Below, one piece after another: positions 43,249 to 54,705 of a DNA stretch of 64,000 nucleotides (its first letter is position 1; each line of letters opens with the position of its first letter). The stretch is from assembly GCA_030549175.1 (NCBI GenBank), contig JAUKUA010000005.1:62001-126000 (forward strand). Reading direction: 5' to 3'. This DNA comes from Lasiosphaeris hirsuta (Eukaryota; Ascomycota; Sordariomycetes; Sordariales; Lasiosphaeriaceae). The notes under the pieces were generated by a model. It did no database searches. It was given only the letters and a program-made list of their open reading frames with translations, and was not told the origin of the DNA. Both the position numbers and the translations under genes were made by a program.

Positions 43249-43503
43249 CGACAGTGCGTTGGTTTTCCGAGGTAGGACGTTGTATGCCCAGACTTCCCAG
43301 GCCCAGTTATTATGCAAAATCCTTTCGTCTCTCCCTCTCTGACTGGGAAACATAGCACCAGGCGGGCAGAATAACAGTGTGGTATGGTCCGTGCAGGCGG
43401 CGATTTGCTCAATGATGGGAGTGATTGGGCATTTCGATTGGGACTGGTCGAGGCTTCAGCTACCAAATCTGAGAATCATCATAAATCCCGTCGTCAACTT
43501 TTC

Positions 43504-45554
43504 CTAGACAAACAAAAAGTCGTTCATTGATGTCCAAACACCTCCATCAAAGTCTTCTGCCGCTCCAGGGTCAAAGTCAGGCAGTGGCGACTCCGGGCCG
43601 CCGCCCCAGACCTGCGTGAGATGCGACGTGAGTTCGTGATCTGGCGTCTTTGTTTCCATGAGATTGACGCCCGTGATTTTCTGCACCTGCCAATGATAGG
43701 TGCGCCGCATCATCCTGATGTGTTGGAGCAGACGCCCCAGCTCGGAACCCTCATCGATCCCGTCCTTCAGGGTCCCATACGCAGCCTCAAACTTCTTGGA
43801 CAGCGCGTCGGTAGCGCTCAGGTACTTTACCTCGTCAACCACGAGCCGTGCTTCGGATATCCTCCATCCGGCCCCTTGGGCTGCTCCCGAGCTGTCGTTT
43901 CGGTTCATGATCTCTCCCAGCAGTCTCCACACCGCCTTCTCCAGCCAGGTGAGTGCTCGGCAGAGCCACCCGTAGACGAGGAAAGGCAGGCAGCACATCT
44001 CTTCCAGCGGCATATCGAGCAGGTGCTGTAGGAGCTGTTGGTTTTTTCTTATCTTGCGCCATAGAAACTGCGCTTCGTCGAGCGCTGGCCCATCCAAAGT
44101 GCCCGACTCGGTAAGAGTAATCTCCGACAGCAAGCCTTCGAAATGAAGGACCTCGAGTTCAAAGTAGTTGGCTATCGGTTTTCCTTCAAATATTAGGGGT
44201 AGAGACCAAAGGTGCCAAGTGTCCGAGCTTACCGGTTGCTGACCCAGCACCGTGGCCGTCTTGCTTGATCTTTTCTTTGAGGCTCTCGAGCTGGAGGAGG
44301 AAAGGGGTCGTCAGGTGCACCGGCACGCCAGATTGCTCCGAGTCGCTGTTGTCAAATTTTATGAAGCCCGAGAAGGCCTCGACGAACTTTAGGCAAAAAG
44401 ACTGCAACAAGATCATGGGTTGAATGGCTGTGTCTGTAGCATGCTCAGGCCCCACCGCGAACCCCAAGGCCCAATCGTCCACGGCCTTGATATGCATCAT
44501 GCCTATCGGTTTATGCAAGACGCGCGATGTGCTACATTGACATGAGCACGGCTCAACAGGCCCGAGGCAGCATCTTATACATACCTGACAGTGAGCCAGA
44601 AAACCCCGAGCAGGGCCCGCTTGCCATTGTCATCAATGGCGCCTGCCTTGCTGATGGACCCCTCGGGCAAGCCGAGGTCATACGCCACCGTGACGGCCAG
44701 CTGCGAGAGCATGAACAACTGGCCGTGCCCCTGGTGGGCAAAGTGATGGTACCAGGCCGCGTAGACGAGCAGACCGCGCAGCATGTCCATGGACCGCTCG
44801 GCGTGGAAAATCAACCGCAGGCTCACCTGGCGACGGATCTCCTCGCCCAGCCGCTGCTGGAGCAGGGGGTCGGTGTAGAGGGGCACGGCGACGAGGCAGA
44901 GGAACAGGAATGGGGAGTGCCTCCGCAGGTGCTCGGCGCACTCGTTCGAGGCTAGGGTGACGAATGGGAAGCGGGGGATGTAGGCTTCTTTGAAGGTGGC
45001 CATCAGGTATTCGGCCTCGTCCAGCGTCACCCAGCCTCGATCAACAATGTCGGGGTGCACGTGATCAAGTGGGTACCCAAGAGGTGGCTCGAAGATGATA
45101 GTGGCCGGGGTGGAATGCACTGGCTGGGATCTAATGGACGATGCGGCGCTGTTTGCATCGCCGACTATTAATGATGAGCCGGTTGATGATGAACCTGATT
45201 TATTTTGGTGCCTCAAGATAGCGATTTCGGCCGAGAGTCTGTCGACCTTGTCTGCCAAGGCTTCAACTTGTCTGTCTTGGTTAGCTGGTATGCCAAGACA
45301 GCGCTTCGTACGGAATATTCTGACGGCAGCCATCACGGCGACTGCCGGCCCGGGTGCACTAACCGGACACTTTGGGGGCGTCGTCTTCTGTCGGGGAGAT
45401 CGAGGAAGACGCAGTGCTTCCCCAATCGGCTGCACCGCTCGCAAATTGTCGGAGAGGTCAAACTGGGCGAGCACTTTGATTTGGCGGTGGTGCACGCAAC
45501 GCACGCGCGTCGCTTGGGCGGTATGACAGGGAAAGTCGTCTGATTGTTGTCCAT
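43504..45554 (-). CDS. Zn(II)2Cys6 transcription factor, four exons
   Basis: Exons 45554-45364, 45271-44585, 44531-44233, 44171-43504; product 614 aa. The zinc cluster has Cys18, 21, 28, 38, 41 and 48, with a long nine-residue loop between the third and fourth Cys. A coiled-coil linker (VEALADKVDRLSAEIAILRH) for dimerisation follows directly. The fungal_trans-like middle has FPFVTLASNECAEHLRRHSP, LRGLLVYAAWYHHF and LGVFWLTV, then STSRVLHKPIG across a junction. The acidic C-terminus (FDPGAAEDFDGG) may be an activation domain. Introns: GTTAGT..GACAG, GTATGT..TGTAG, GTAAGC..GATAG. It is divergent from the SDR gene at 46110, its most likely target. ATG 45554 is used because upstream in-frame residues are unlike the family. 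Confidence 0.9.
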
Positions 45555-46109
45555 CTTGGCGACGCTAAGTACGGATTTGGTGCTGGGGATTGAAACGGGG
45601 AGTGGAACGGACCGGCCAGCGGACCACCCGACGGCCGACGGGTCGGGTCTTATGAGGCGCTTTGGTGCTGACAAATGAAATGCGTGCTAATCCCCTTTTT
45701 GTCAAGCACGTACGTTGTCCTTGAGGCGCGGAATGTCTGGTAATTACGCAATTTGTCACGGTTGACAACCTAAAACCTCAACAATGCTAGCTCTGTGGCT
45801 GCTCGACTGTAATATTTCACCACCGCATGAAGATCCTACATGTGGATACAGATGACCGCTAAACATCGGTACCCCACGCGAATGGCACCGTGTTGTGCGT
45901 ATCCGAGGCTTTCAAAGCAAACCCTTCTTTGTCAGCTTCCTGTCCGAGACAGAAGGCGGTGGACCCAGAACACCATGTCGGGGTCTTGAGTTGTTATATA
46001 GGGACACCTGATCCTCAAGATTGTTCAGATCATCACATCATCCAAGTTTTCTCCCTCACCTTACTATATCACCTGCAAGTTTTTACCCCTCAATCCCGAG
46101 TCCAAAACC
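45555..46109. promoter_or_regulatory. Shared divergent promoter of C6 regulator and SDR, with TATA box
   Basis: 555 bases between the two divergent starts. TATATA at 45995-46000 lies about 110 bases before the SDR ATG. It is followed by a pyrimidine-rich leader (CTCCCTCACC, TTTTTACCCCTC) and the start context AAAACCATG, a classical strong fungal promoter layout. No pair of CGG triplets could be assigned with confidence. Confidence 0.55.
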
Positions 46110-46975
46110 ATGTCTTCCTACGCTGTCACAGGCACCTCCAGAGGCTTGGGCCTCGAGTTTGTGAGGCAGCTGTCCCAGAACCCTCAGAACACCGTGTTCG
46201 CCATCGCCCGAACCCCCGAGGCCGCGACGGATCTGAAAGCCCTTGCTGAGGAGCGCGCCAATGTTCACATCATCAAGGCCGATGTCACCGACCCTAACTC
46301 GCTCCTCGCCGCTGCCGCCGCCGTCTCCAAGATCACTAACGGCAGTCTGGACGTCCTGATCAACAACGCCGTCACCTTCAACTATGCCTCGGTCGGCTTG
46401 ACGCCCTCCCAGATCCCCGTGGACGAGGAAGCCACGCGCGAGATCTTCAAGTCCTCGATTGATTCGTCGCTGTTTGGCGCCATCTGGACCACCAACGCCT
46501 TCCTCCCGCTGATCGAGAACGGAAGGGGGAAGAAGATCATTCACCTCACCACCGGCATGGCCGACCTGCTTCTCATCAAGGGTGCGGGTGTCGCGTACAC
46601 GGTCGACTATTCTGCTGGCAAGGGTGCCATGAACGTTGTCGTGGCCAAGTATGCTGTCGAGCTTGCGCCGCGTGGCATCAAGGTCGGCGCCATTTCGCCG
46701 GGCTGGGTTGATACCTACGAGGGGCCATGTAAGTTGAAGATACTACTGTTGACTCGGGATGACACAAGGGCTAACTCGGAGTAGTGCCCAAGTCGGACAT
46801 GATCATCGGATTCACCCAAAGCATGCTAGAGAGCTTCCAGAAAATCTATCCCGAACTCAAGGGGCAAATTCAGAAGGAAGACAGCGTCAGGATGATGCTG
46901 GAGACCATCGACAATCTGACTGAGGAGCAATCCGGGCTGGTCATCAGCCACCATGGAAACCAAGATTGGTTTTAG
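46110..46975 (+). CDS. Short-chain dehydrogenase/reductase, two exons
   Basis: Exons 46110-46728 and 46785-46975 (intron GTAAGT..GAGTAG with CTAAC site); product 269 aa. SDR motifs: TGTSRGLG at residues 7-14, ADVTD at 57-61, INNAV at 84-88 (Val where most SDRs have Gly), and the catalytic YSAGK with Tyr167 and Lys171, followed by SPGWVDT. The layout resembles the short ketoreductase-like SDRs common in fungal metabolic clusters (C-factor type). It is cytosolic and NAD(P)-dependent. Divergent from a C6 regulator, with a clear TATA box, so it is probably strongly inducible. The substrate is unknown. Confidence 0.92.
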
Positions 46976-47161
46976 GAATCGACATTTCCTATGGAAAAGA
47001 AACGCCTACAGTGTTGGGGCTGCGTTTCCTGTAGATAGGCCTCCAATACACTCGAAGAGGTGTTTGGTCAGGTAGTACTCGGTTCACATCGGTGGCCTTT
47101 GATAAAGACATTCACCCGGTCAAACCCGTCATAAATCTCTTTTCAATTCCCACTGCACGTT

Positions 47162-47754
47162 TCAAAGGCGGTGTGTGGAAACTGGAGGTAACATTGTGCT
47201 GGCACTTCTCGCCACCCCGCGGTCTCCCAGACGGTTTAGGGCAGAGTGCAAAGGCTTCAGGGGAAGGCCGGTAGTGCGGATGCTATCAATGGCAAATGCT
47301 CCCGGAGCGCCGTTTTTGTACAGCTTGTTGTGGTCCGTCATAATGGGAAACTCCTTGACCAAAGCGGCTGCGCCGGCCTTTCCGCACGTCCATCGAATGG
47401 CCCCAGTGTTGACCCATGGGTGTGGATACACCGTCATGTTGTCGGATATACATGACCCACTCAAACCACAATCCCAATCCTGTTGCAATGCCGAAGTCAT
47501 GTGGTTCTCGGTCCAGGTACCAGCTTGACAAAATATCAGCGTCGAGTCCCATCAGAAGCCTTGGATTCACTAAACTTACCAGAATAATGGGCAATAGCGG
47601 GGAAACTACTGATGGGGGGCCCTACCCAGTCGGCGGCGTGGACTGGAGATGGTGTGATGGTAGGGGGCGGAGCTATGATCTGCTGGTCGGCATCATGATG
47701 TGGGACCGCTAGCCCAGCGGCGACAAAAAGACAGAGGGGGAGTTGTCGAAACAT
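47162..47754 (-). CDS. Small secreted protein, two exons
   Basis: Exons 47754-47580 and 47523-47162, intron 47579-47524 (GTAAGT..TCAAG, CTGAT branch-like site); product 178 aa. The ATG at 47754 opens a signal peptide (MFRQLPLCLFVAAGLAVP). The mature protein has a Pro-rich N-terminal part, HYSAGTWTENHMTSALQ across the junction, a short Cys pair region (WDCGLSGSC) and WTCGKAG. The C-terminal 40 residues are basic and less structured. Three cysteines in the mature chain. No family recognised; it may be a secreted effector-like protein. Confidence 0.7.
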
Positions 47755-48500
47755 TTCGAAAGCCGAACAGAGCAACAACTTGAATGCTCGAGGTTTCTCA
47801 GTCGTCGTTTGGCGGTGCAGGCGCTGTTTTTGTATCATTCATTTTGGTCTTTGGTGGTTTGGGTTGCGATGTGACATGAAAACTCTCAAGTCCCTTCCCT
47901 TTCGCCGAATGGTGTGTGAATTATTACAACACCTTGCTATGTTCCGTTGCCAAATTAACGGACCAATACATATGCAAGGCGTCGAGCACATATATCAAAA
48001 GGATCAGCCCTGTACTAGCCTTCAGCAGAAAACGGGCGCCTAACTTCCACACCCGTGGCACCTACGGGTCTAGCCGTGACGCCTACCGGTCCAGCCGTGG
48101 CTGCATGGCGCTAGCTGACATCTAGACCAGATCAGCCAAGACCATCTGTGACGGCGGAACTCGGAGCGGTGAAGCCAAACCAAGTCTGGAGGCTTCGTTA
48201 CAACCTAGGCTTGATGCACACCGTGACAACTGTGTGGGGACGAGTGGACCTGGGCCATCACGTCGCCAAACACTAGCATCAGTGGCTGAAAGACTGGAAG
48301 TAACTCCAAGATCATCACGCAGATGGCCTGGCCGCCAATACCACCTCCTACGAGCCAATAGTGAAGCCGAAAAATATCTTTTCAGCTCGTCTGGCTTAAG
48401 CACTTCTCCCTGATGAGGGAGCTCGGCGAGCGAGTTTCCGGGCACGGAATAGGATGGAATCGGAACCAGCAAGAACCGGCAGGAGAAGTGGTGAGGGAGG
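47755..48500. other. Intergenic, nothing recognised
   Basis: About 750 bases. The direct repeat GCACCTACGGGTCTAGCCG / GCCTACCGGTCCAGCCG (about 48057-48105) is the only structure noticed. Confidence 0.35.
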
Positions 48501-48647
48501 AACCCAGCAAACACGAGCGACACGGACGGCCTCGCCCTCAAACTCTACGACGCCCTTCGCGGCACCTTTGGCCTCGGTGACAATGACCTCTTCCAGATGG
48601 AGATGCCCGCGCGGCTTCTCGAAATGAGACAGCTCGCAAATGCGTAG
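48501..48647 (+). pseudogene. Orphan C-terminal exon-like fragment
   Basis: One frame reads as a well-formed protein end: LALKLYDALRGTFGLG then NDLFQMEMPARLLEMRQLAN and a TAG at 48645-48647. Upstream, the same frame has a stop within 30 bases and no acceptor leading to a longer exon that I can find. It is probably the last exon of a gene whose front has been lost. No family named. Confidence 0.35.
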
Positions 48648-48871
48648 TAGATACCACCATGCCGTTTCGGGCAATTTGACACCGAACTCTGCTGATTGGT
48701 GAGATGCCATGTCGTGATTTGACGCCGACATTGGGGGATGGCCTAATTGAACATCATGTAGACCCACTCGGTGGACGTGCTCTGCTCACCAGCAATAGGA
48801 TGAAACCCCTTCCGACATGAACCTTAGCCAGTCCCGGTGTCCGAGATAACAAAAGCCAAGCGAAGCCCGGA

Positions 48872-51331
48872 ATGGCTACCCCACAACCGATTCAACTCCG
48901 TCGGAACGGCATGCTGCAGTCATGCGAGCAGTGCCGCAAGACAAAAGTCAAATGTGACCACTCCACTCCAAAGTGTGGCCGCTGTGTGTCGAGGAACCTG
49001 GCGTGTGCCTATGAGGCCGCGCCCATGACACGGCGCTTTCGAGCGGCCCGGTTCGACGTCCAGCCCGAGCCGGGGCGTGCACGTAATACCAGGGCCCGGG
49101 ATGCCGCGACCCAGCAGCGGCAGTTGCCCGTGTAGGTTGCATCTCTTGTCGACGACCTTGTGTGTATCCCCAAGCGATACGTTTCTGACCAAAGTCGGCC
49201 CGCTAGATCCAGTGCGCAACCCTCACCACCCGCACCCACCCCGATCCCCCCGATTTCCCCCCGTCTCGGTACGGGACAAGCCATCGAGATCACTACCCCG
49301 CCCGTGCAGACCGGCGGCTTTGTCGGCCCCGGCAGCTACAGGACCCTGGCCGCCGACGATGGCCAGATGCAGCGCGACCTGTCGGACGGCTCACCCGGCA
49401 CCACCGGGTCGCCGGGGACCACCATCCACACCGTGGACCGCAGGCGACTGGACCTGGGCCTGCAGGTCGTCGACTTTGTGCTCCGGCACTCGGTGCTGCT
49501 GCGGAACCTGATGCACCACATCTACGGCGTGATCCGGATGCCCATCGTCCCCCACAAGGTCATGCTGCCGGCCGTGGTGACGCTGTCGGCCTCGGTTGGT
49601 GTGGAGGGCGTGGGCGACGTTGACGCCAGGCTGCGCACTGTGGTCCGCATCTTCCAGAGCTCGTATCAGCCGATCCATGGCGGCATGCTGGCGACGGCCG
49701 ATCAGGTGTGTCGCTCCATCACGGGCGACAATTTGCGGTGGGAGACGATTGGGAATATCCTGGCCATGGCGGGCTTGTCCCTCTTCCACATCCGCCCCCA
49801 CGACTTCACTGTCCTGGACCCCGAGAAGCGGAGCAAACAGGCGCTGGTGCAGCCGTTCCACCAAATCATCGATACCTTGGCGTCTCTCACGAGCGTCTCG
49901 CCAGTCGTAAACGAGCTGGGCGTGTGTCTCAAGTACAATCAGCTCCTGCTTGCTCTCTACCGCTTTGGCGACTCCAGTAGGTTTTGGTCTGGAAGAATTT
50001 CCCCCGTCCTCTTCGACCACCTAGCAGGCTGATGATGATTGCTGCGTCTCGACAGGCCAACATCTATACTCGATCTTCATGGAACTTACATCCACAATCT
50101 ACTCGACGGGCATGCACCAAGACAGCACGCCCGTCGGTCCAACAAAATACCCTGGCTTCATGCACCAGTGGCGACGGCGATGTTTCACTGCCGTCTATTC
50201 CATGGACAAGACCATCGCCACGAGGCTTGGTCGACCCCCGCTGATCCACCGCAACTACTGCGTGTTGGATGCCCCGCTAGATTTTGATGATGATTCCTTG
50301 GCCGGGCCAGCGCTGGAACACGAGCTCCAGAAGCTGAATGGCCATGGGTGGAATACCGACGGGCGCCGTCGAAGCACTACGTATATGCGCCTTCGATACT
50401 TGTTGGCGACCGTTCGCGAGGAGATTCTGGAGCTGCATCTGGGTGTGAGTAGCGGGGGTGTCGATAATCGGGGGAGGGTACAGTGTGTCTTTCGAGTCTA
50501 TACCTATACATGGACTTTCAGAATCATGGAGCTGACATGTTGGGTCTTTAGCATCCTACTACAAAAGCTCCAGTCAATATGGAATACCTGTCCTGACTGT
50601 GTAAAGTACTCTCACGACGTCTGGGGAACTCCAGAGAAACCCCACGACATATGGTTTCTCTTGCTCTTCTATCTGGATTACCTGTACTCAATATTCCTCT
50701 TGTTCCGTTTCAACGCTCGGGAAGGCCAGTCTCAGGAGAGCGTCGAGTTGCTTCTATCCGCGGCCAAGGACGTCTTGTCTGTCGTCTTGGTCTTCAACGA
50801 GCAACGCGAGATAATGAGAGAGGTCCGAAGCGACTTCTCAGCAGTTGTGAGTTGTGCAGCGCCATACCGCCGAGCCAAGCTAACTCGGACGTGCAGTTTC
50901 TACCCTACGGCCTGCCGTGTGCGGACATCCTCGCGGTTGAGCTCCTACACCGCCCGTCCTCGTTTGCACTTCATGCCGGCCCGGCTCCCGGGCCTGATCT
51001 CGGCGGTCGGCCCCGTCTGGTGCGCGCCGAAGTCATCCGCGCGCTGACCGTTTACGTCTCCTGTTTGAGCTGGATGCCGGGCAGGGGAGGCAGTAGTCTG
51101 GAGTTCAGCAGAGATGTACAGGGTCGGCTTGCGCAAATCCTCGATCAGATCATCGACAGGCCGACAGACACAAACTTGAACGGCAACGCGCTGGCTGAGG
51201 TGGATCCGGGTATCCATGGAAGCGAGTCAATCGAGCCGCCGACGGCAAATTTGAACCAGTTCCTTTTTGATTGGGATGCCAGCATGTACTTGGATTCGCA
51301 GCTGGATTTGTTCTCGCAATCACTCATGTGA
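48872..51331 (+). CDS. Zn(II)2Cys6 transcription factor, multi-exon, two uncertain junctions
   Basis: Working exons 48872-49129, 49175-49976, 50056-50444, 50568-50846, 50897-51331; about 720 aa. Zinc cluster: Cys18, 21, 28, 35, 38 and 45 with SCEQCRKTKVKCD. The long middle contains LDLGLQVVDFVLRHSVLL, HIYGVIRMP, FHIRPHDFTVLDP, the spliced YRFGDSSQHLYSIF, MHQWRRRCFTAVYSMDK, ATRLGRPPLIHRNYC and IWNTCPDCVKY, as in fungal-specific TF domains. Introns 49977-50055 and 50847-50896 are solid. The first junction is doubtful: the flanking exons share one frame and only a TAG at 49133-49135 separates them, so it is either a 45-nt intron (GTGTAG..CCAAG) or a nonsense codon. The 50445-50567 intron is set by phase only; the better acceptor at 50550-50551 does not fit. 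Confidence 0.75.
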
Positions 51332-51424
51332 TCCTTGACGGGAGAACCAGGGCATCTACTAAACTAGAGCTTTCTATATATGGCACGGCTGGCCTGCATG
51401 GTGGCGTTCGGACGGCAGTGACTC

Positions 51425-52044
51425 TTGGCTTCCCAAAGGAGTAATTCTAGTCCGATGAGTTGGCTCGATATCGACAGGCTGAGAAATCGCACCATCGCCT
51501 TTCCGAGTCGCTATCCAACTGCATATAGAGGTGTTATGGTGGTGTTGGAAGGAAGTGGTGGCAAAATCAAAAACCTGCGACATCCGTGGAAGTTCGGGAG
51601 TCTAGAAAGTAGGACACTAAGCCCGGAAGATGCGATGTTTTATAAGACGAATCTAAGCTCACGAAATTTCCTTTTTCGTACCTGGCGCACGAGACATTGC
51701 TCACCCTGGCTCACGGCGGTCTGGAGGATTTCTTGAAACATTATAGGGAGAGAAGAAGAGTGTGGGAGACGGTCGGAGTAATGCTCTCGCGGAGGGAGGA
51801 GTTAGTTAGGAGGGCGAAGATTATGGGTACGAGGGCGGGGGTGAAGCGGCTGATTAGCGGGCTTGAAAGTACTGCGAGTTTGGGAAATAAGGATGAGAGG
51901 AAGGAGGAGCATAATAGGACGGAGGCGGGAGGGGCGGATTCCGGTTAGAATGGGGTCGTTACGGAGCGGGAGGCGGATAGGCTTTGGGAGGCGGCGGTGG
52001 CGGAGCTGGAGGAGGAGGAGGTGATGGTGCCGCAGGCGAGGTAG
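51425..52044 (+). pseudogene. Decayed gene encoding a helical, Arg/Glu-rich protein
   Basis: Coding-like pieces lie in two frames: AMFYKTNLSSRNFLF (to about 51670), then SYLAHETLLTLAHGGLEDFL, HYRERRRVWETVG and RREELVRRAKIMGTRAGV up to a TAG at 51946-51948. The same frame then goes on with VVTEREADRLWEAAVAELEE to a second TAG at 52042-52044. One frameshift and one in-frame stop separate what would be one protein. It sits right behind the C6 regulator. Family unknown; no domain beyond a probable helical bundle. Confidence 0.5.
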
Positions 52045-52411
52045 GCGGAGGTTAAGTAAGTAGGGTATGTTGAACGTGCTTTGGGGTGTTGGTTGCAGGG
52101 AAGGACATGATTTGAACTTTCTTGGAAGTTTTACGGAGTAACATACTTTGAGACAGGATTTTGCAGATACAGATTACTATATTTCACGACGGAAAGGGCT
52201 CCTATGAGCCTGAAGCAAGGAATAAGATTCTGATAGCTTCGCACTGAGAGCTGTGTGCCGAGGCCTGGTGTCGTAACAAGAACCGCCCGCGCCTAAAGAC
52301 AAAAGGCCTCCAGAAACGCTTCTCACACCTCCGATTAATGTTACAATGTATCTCGTGATAAGCTCGAAGCCTTCAATGGGATGAGCAGGCCAAGCTCCGC
52401 AGGGGAAGTGT

Positions 52412-52434
52412 GGGGGGGGGGGGGGGGGGGGGGG
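52412..52434 (+). repeat. Poly-G run of 23
   Basis: Uninterrupted G23; see the finding on G/C mononucleotide tracts. Confidence 0.95.
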
Positions 52435-53382
52435 TTGCGGCTATTGGTGAGAAGCGCAAGAATTGGAAATGTGTTAGAGTGGACAGGCAAAAAAAGAACT
52501 TGGACAGTATGCCTCCTGCGGATCTGACAGTTATTAGATAGACTGTATCCAAATCGGCAAGCCATTTTATACTCGATATTATACGTACTATTATAGCCCC
52601 TTCATTCCCTCTAGTAGTATTCCCTCTTGATCTGAGAAGCGACTGGGAAATGGGCAAGGAAAATCGCTACACTTTAGTCGCTGTCTAGATCCATCTCGTA
52701 GGTAGGGGATAGGATAAGGAAAGGATAGCAGCCGTGCCTCTGGCAGTCCTGATAATGCTTTGGTAGTGAATGGGACTAAAGGCGATACTAGTAGTAGTGA
52801 CTTATAGCGTGTGTAATGAGGCAGACTTGCTGTTGGTGATAAGTTAAGGAGTGGCAGTTCCAGCATATTATTAACGACACTGTCTCACAGTGTCTCACAG
52901 TCACATTTCGCAAAGGGGCGACATCTCGCAATGAAGCACATGCAGTTGGTGGGAAGCAGAGACGATCTTACTTCAGTCAGTCGGTATTTACGGATTCATC
53001 GTTAAGAAGTCCAGCCTGGTTATCACAGGGAGAGATGCTAGCGCCTAAAGAGCAAAATACCTTCCAAGAAGTCCCAACTACTTTTATTTACGAGCGCGTA
53101 ACTTTGCACCGTAGAGAATATTACAGATGACCGTAGTCCCCATATATAACCTGACATCGTAATTATAGGACAAACCCAGAAAACGGTGGAAAAGGTACAT
53201 CCAGGAATCCGCCCTATCAAAAGCCACACACGCAAGCCACACCACTAACTATAAGGACTGCCCGCGCCGATTACCGACTACTTGCAAGGCCGGCGTGCAT
53301 GCCATTTGCGCGATCCAATTTCCCACTACTTGCCAGGGCATCACAACGCGCGGTCGCAGCGCTGTAAGCAAGCGCCGCGCCG

Positions 53383-53416
53383 GTGGCAGGGCAAGTGGCA
53401 GGGCAAGTGGCAGGGC
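53383..53416 (+). repeat. 12-bp tandem repeat
   Basis: GTGGCAGGGCAA in two full copies and one partial copy, in the gene-free interval. Confidence 0.85.
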
Positions 53417-54705
53417 TGGCAGGGGGACCAGAGGTAAATAGTTACCGTTTTAATGGGCCTTTTATTATGTATTTGAGCGATTTAAGGGATTTAAACCGCT
53501 GCCATAGTGTTAATTTCAGTGTTCAATTGACTGTAATTGACTGCGATTGAGTACGAGGTGTGGATGATGTACACGGTAATCTGTAATTCTCTACGGTGCA
53601 CATTTACGCGCTCTTATTTACAGCTAAAACACCTCCCGATGCAATCCCCACGCATTCTACTGCAAGCTGAAGGGCCTAAAATGCAGCCGATGATTGCTCT
53701 CATGCTAAAAAAAAACCGACTCTTTTCAGCAGACTGTTCCACAGACCTAACGACACCCGCTCTCACCCGTAGGAGTTCACGGCCGGTTGGATTCTCAAGC
53801 TGGTTGGCTGGCGGTTGGTTAAGCGAGAGCGGGTGCAGGGGGTTGGTGGTAGTGAGGGAGTTGAGAACGTCGAAAGGCAGTGGCTGTGGGTGTCAGAAAG
53901 AGAGGGGGGTTCTGGCCACGCAGTGCCAGACTGCCAGCTTTCTAACGTCGGAAACGATGGCTCTGGAAGGTGCCAGCACTGTGGATGGATCTGCACTGCT
54001 TGATAGTATTGGTTGTGTAAATTGTCTCTGCTCTCTGTCCCTCCTTCCTTTATAGGCCTCTTTGTAAGACTCTGGCTTCGAACACAACCTAAAGTACTAA
54101 TCCAAGAAAACACAACTGGCTGCCGAAGCAGAAGAAAGTACCAATGCATACGAGCACCACGATTCTTCACCTCGTCGACTTCTGACATCGCACCTCACGC
54201 ACAGGTCCAGGGTGTCCCATTATTACCTAAATCTCGCTTTCAATTAACTTTTGCTTTACTGTACGGACCTTGGCGATAACCTCGAGAAACGAGGTTGGGT
54301 CAAATTTTAGGTTCATCTCACAAAGAGCTGACCAGCGAGTTACCTTGGATCGAAACTGTGGCGATTCTGGCAGGCTGCTTGCCAGATGATTGGGTGCCCT
54401 GAGAGCCTGATTGTCTCTCCTTGGGTGCGAGCCTAGTCGTTGCCTGCAGGCATGGGGTTTCACAGCCTAAAAACTGGCCAGCTGGAGGCCTTGGCAGGGC
54501 TGTTTTCCCGTCCTCACGAGTTGGTCAGGCCGCTTTTCTCCTGCGCAACCACGCAGCCATTCAGCCCAAAGCCAAGTCTTTATTATATATGTGTAGCGTA
54601 GCCCATCGCAGCCTGTCCACAGTTCCCTTAGCTAACACTGTCCGGGTCTGTTTTACTCTTTTTCTTCCCTGCCTCGGTCGTCTAAAATAGGGTGGGGCCA
54701 TCCAA

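Larger units (their letters stand above)
52045..54705. other. Long gene-free interval with simple repeats
   Basis: About 2.7 kb without a supported gene. It holds a run of 23 G (52412-52434), a GTCTCACAGT duplication (52879-52900) and a 12-bp repeat GTGGCAGGGCAA in nearly three copies (53383-53416). Composition shifts from GC-poor to GC-richer across it. A short frame at 53560-53720 with many hydrophobics, and ORFs around 53770-54055, show no family features. Probably old repeat remains. Confidence 0.4.

Noticed and set aside
48122..48767. Minus-strand ORFs opposite the orphan exon fragment
   Set aside because: No motifs, and the plus strand at 48501-48647 looks more protein-like.
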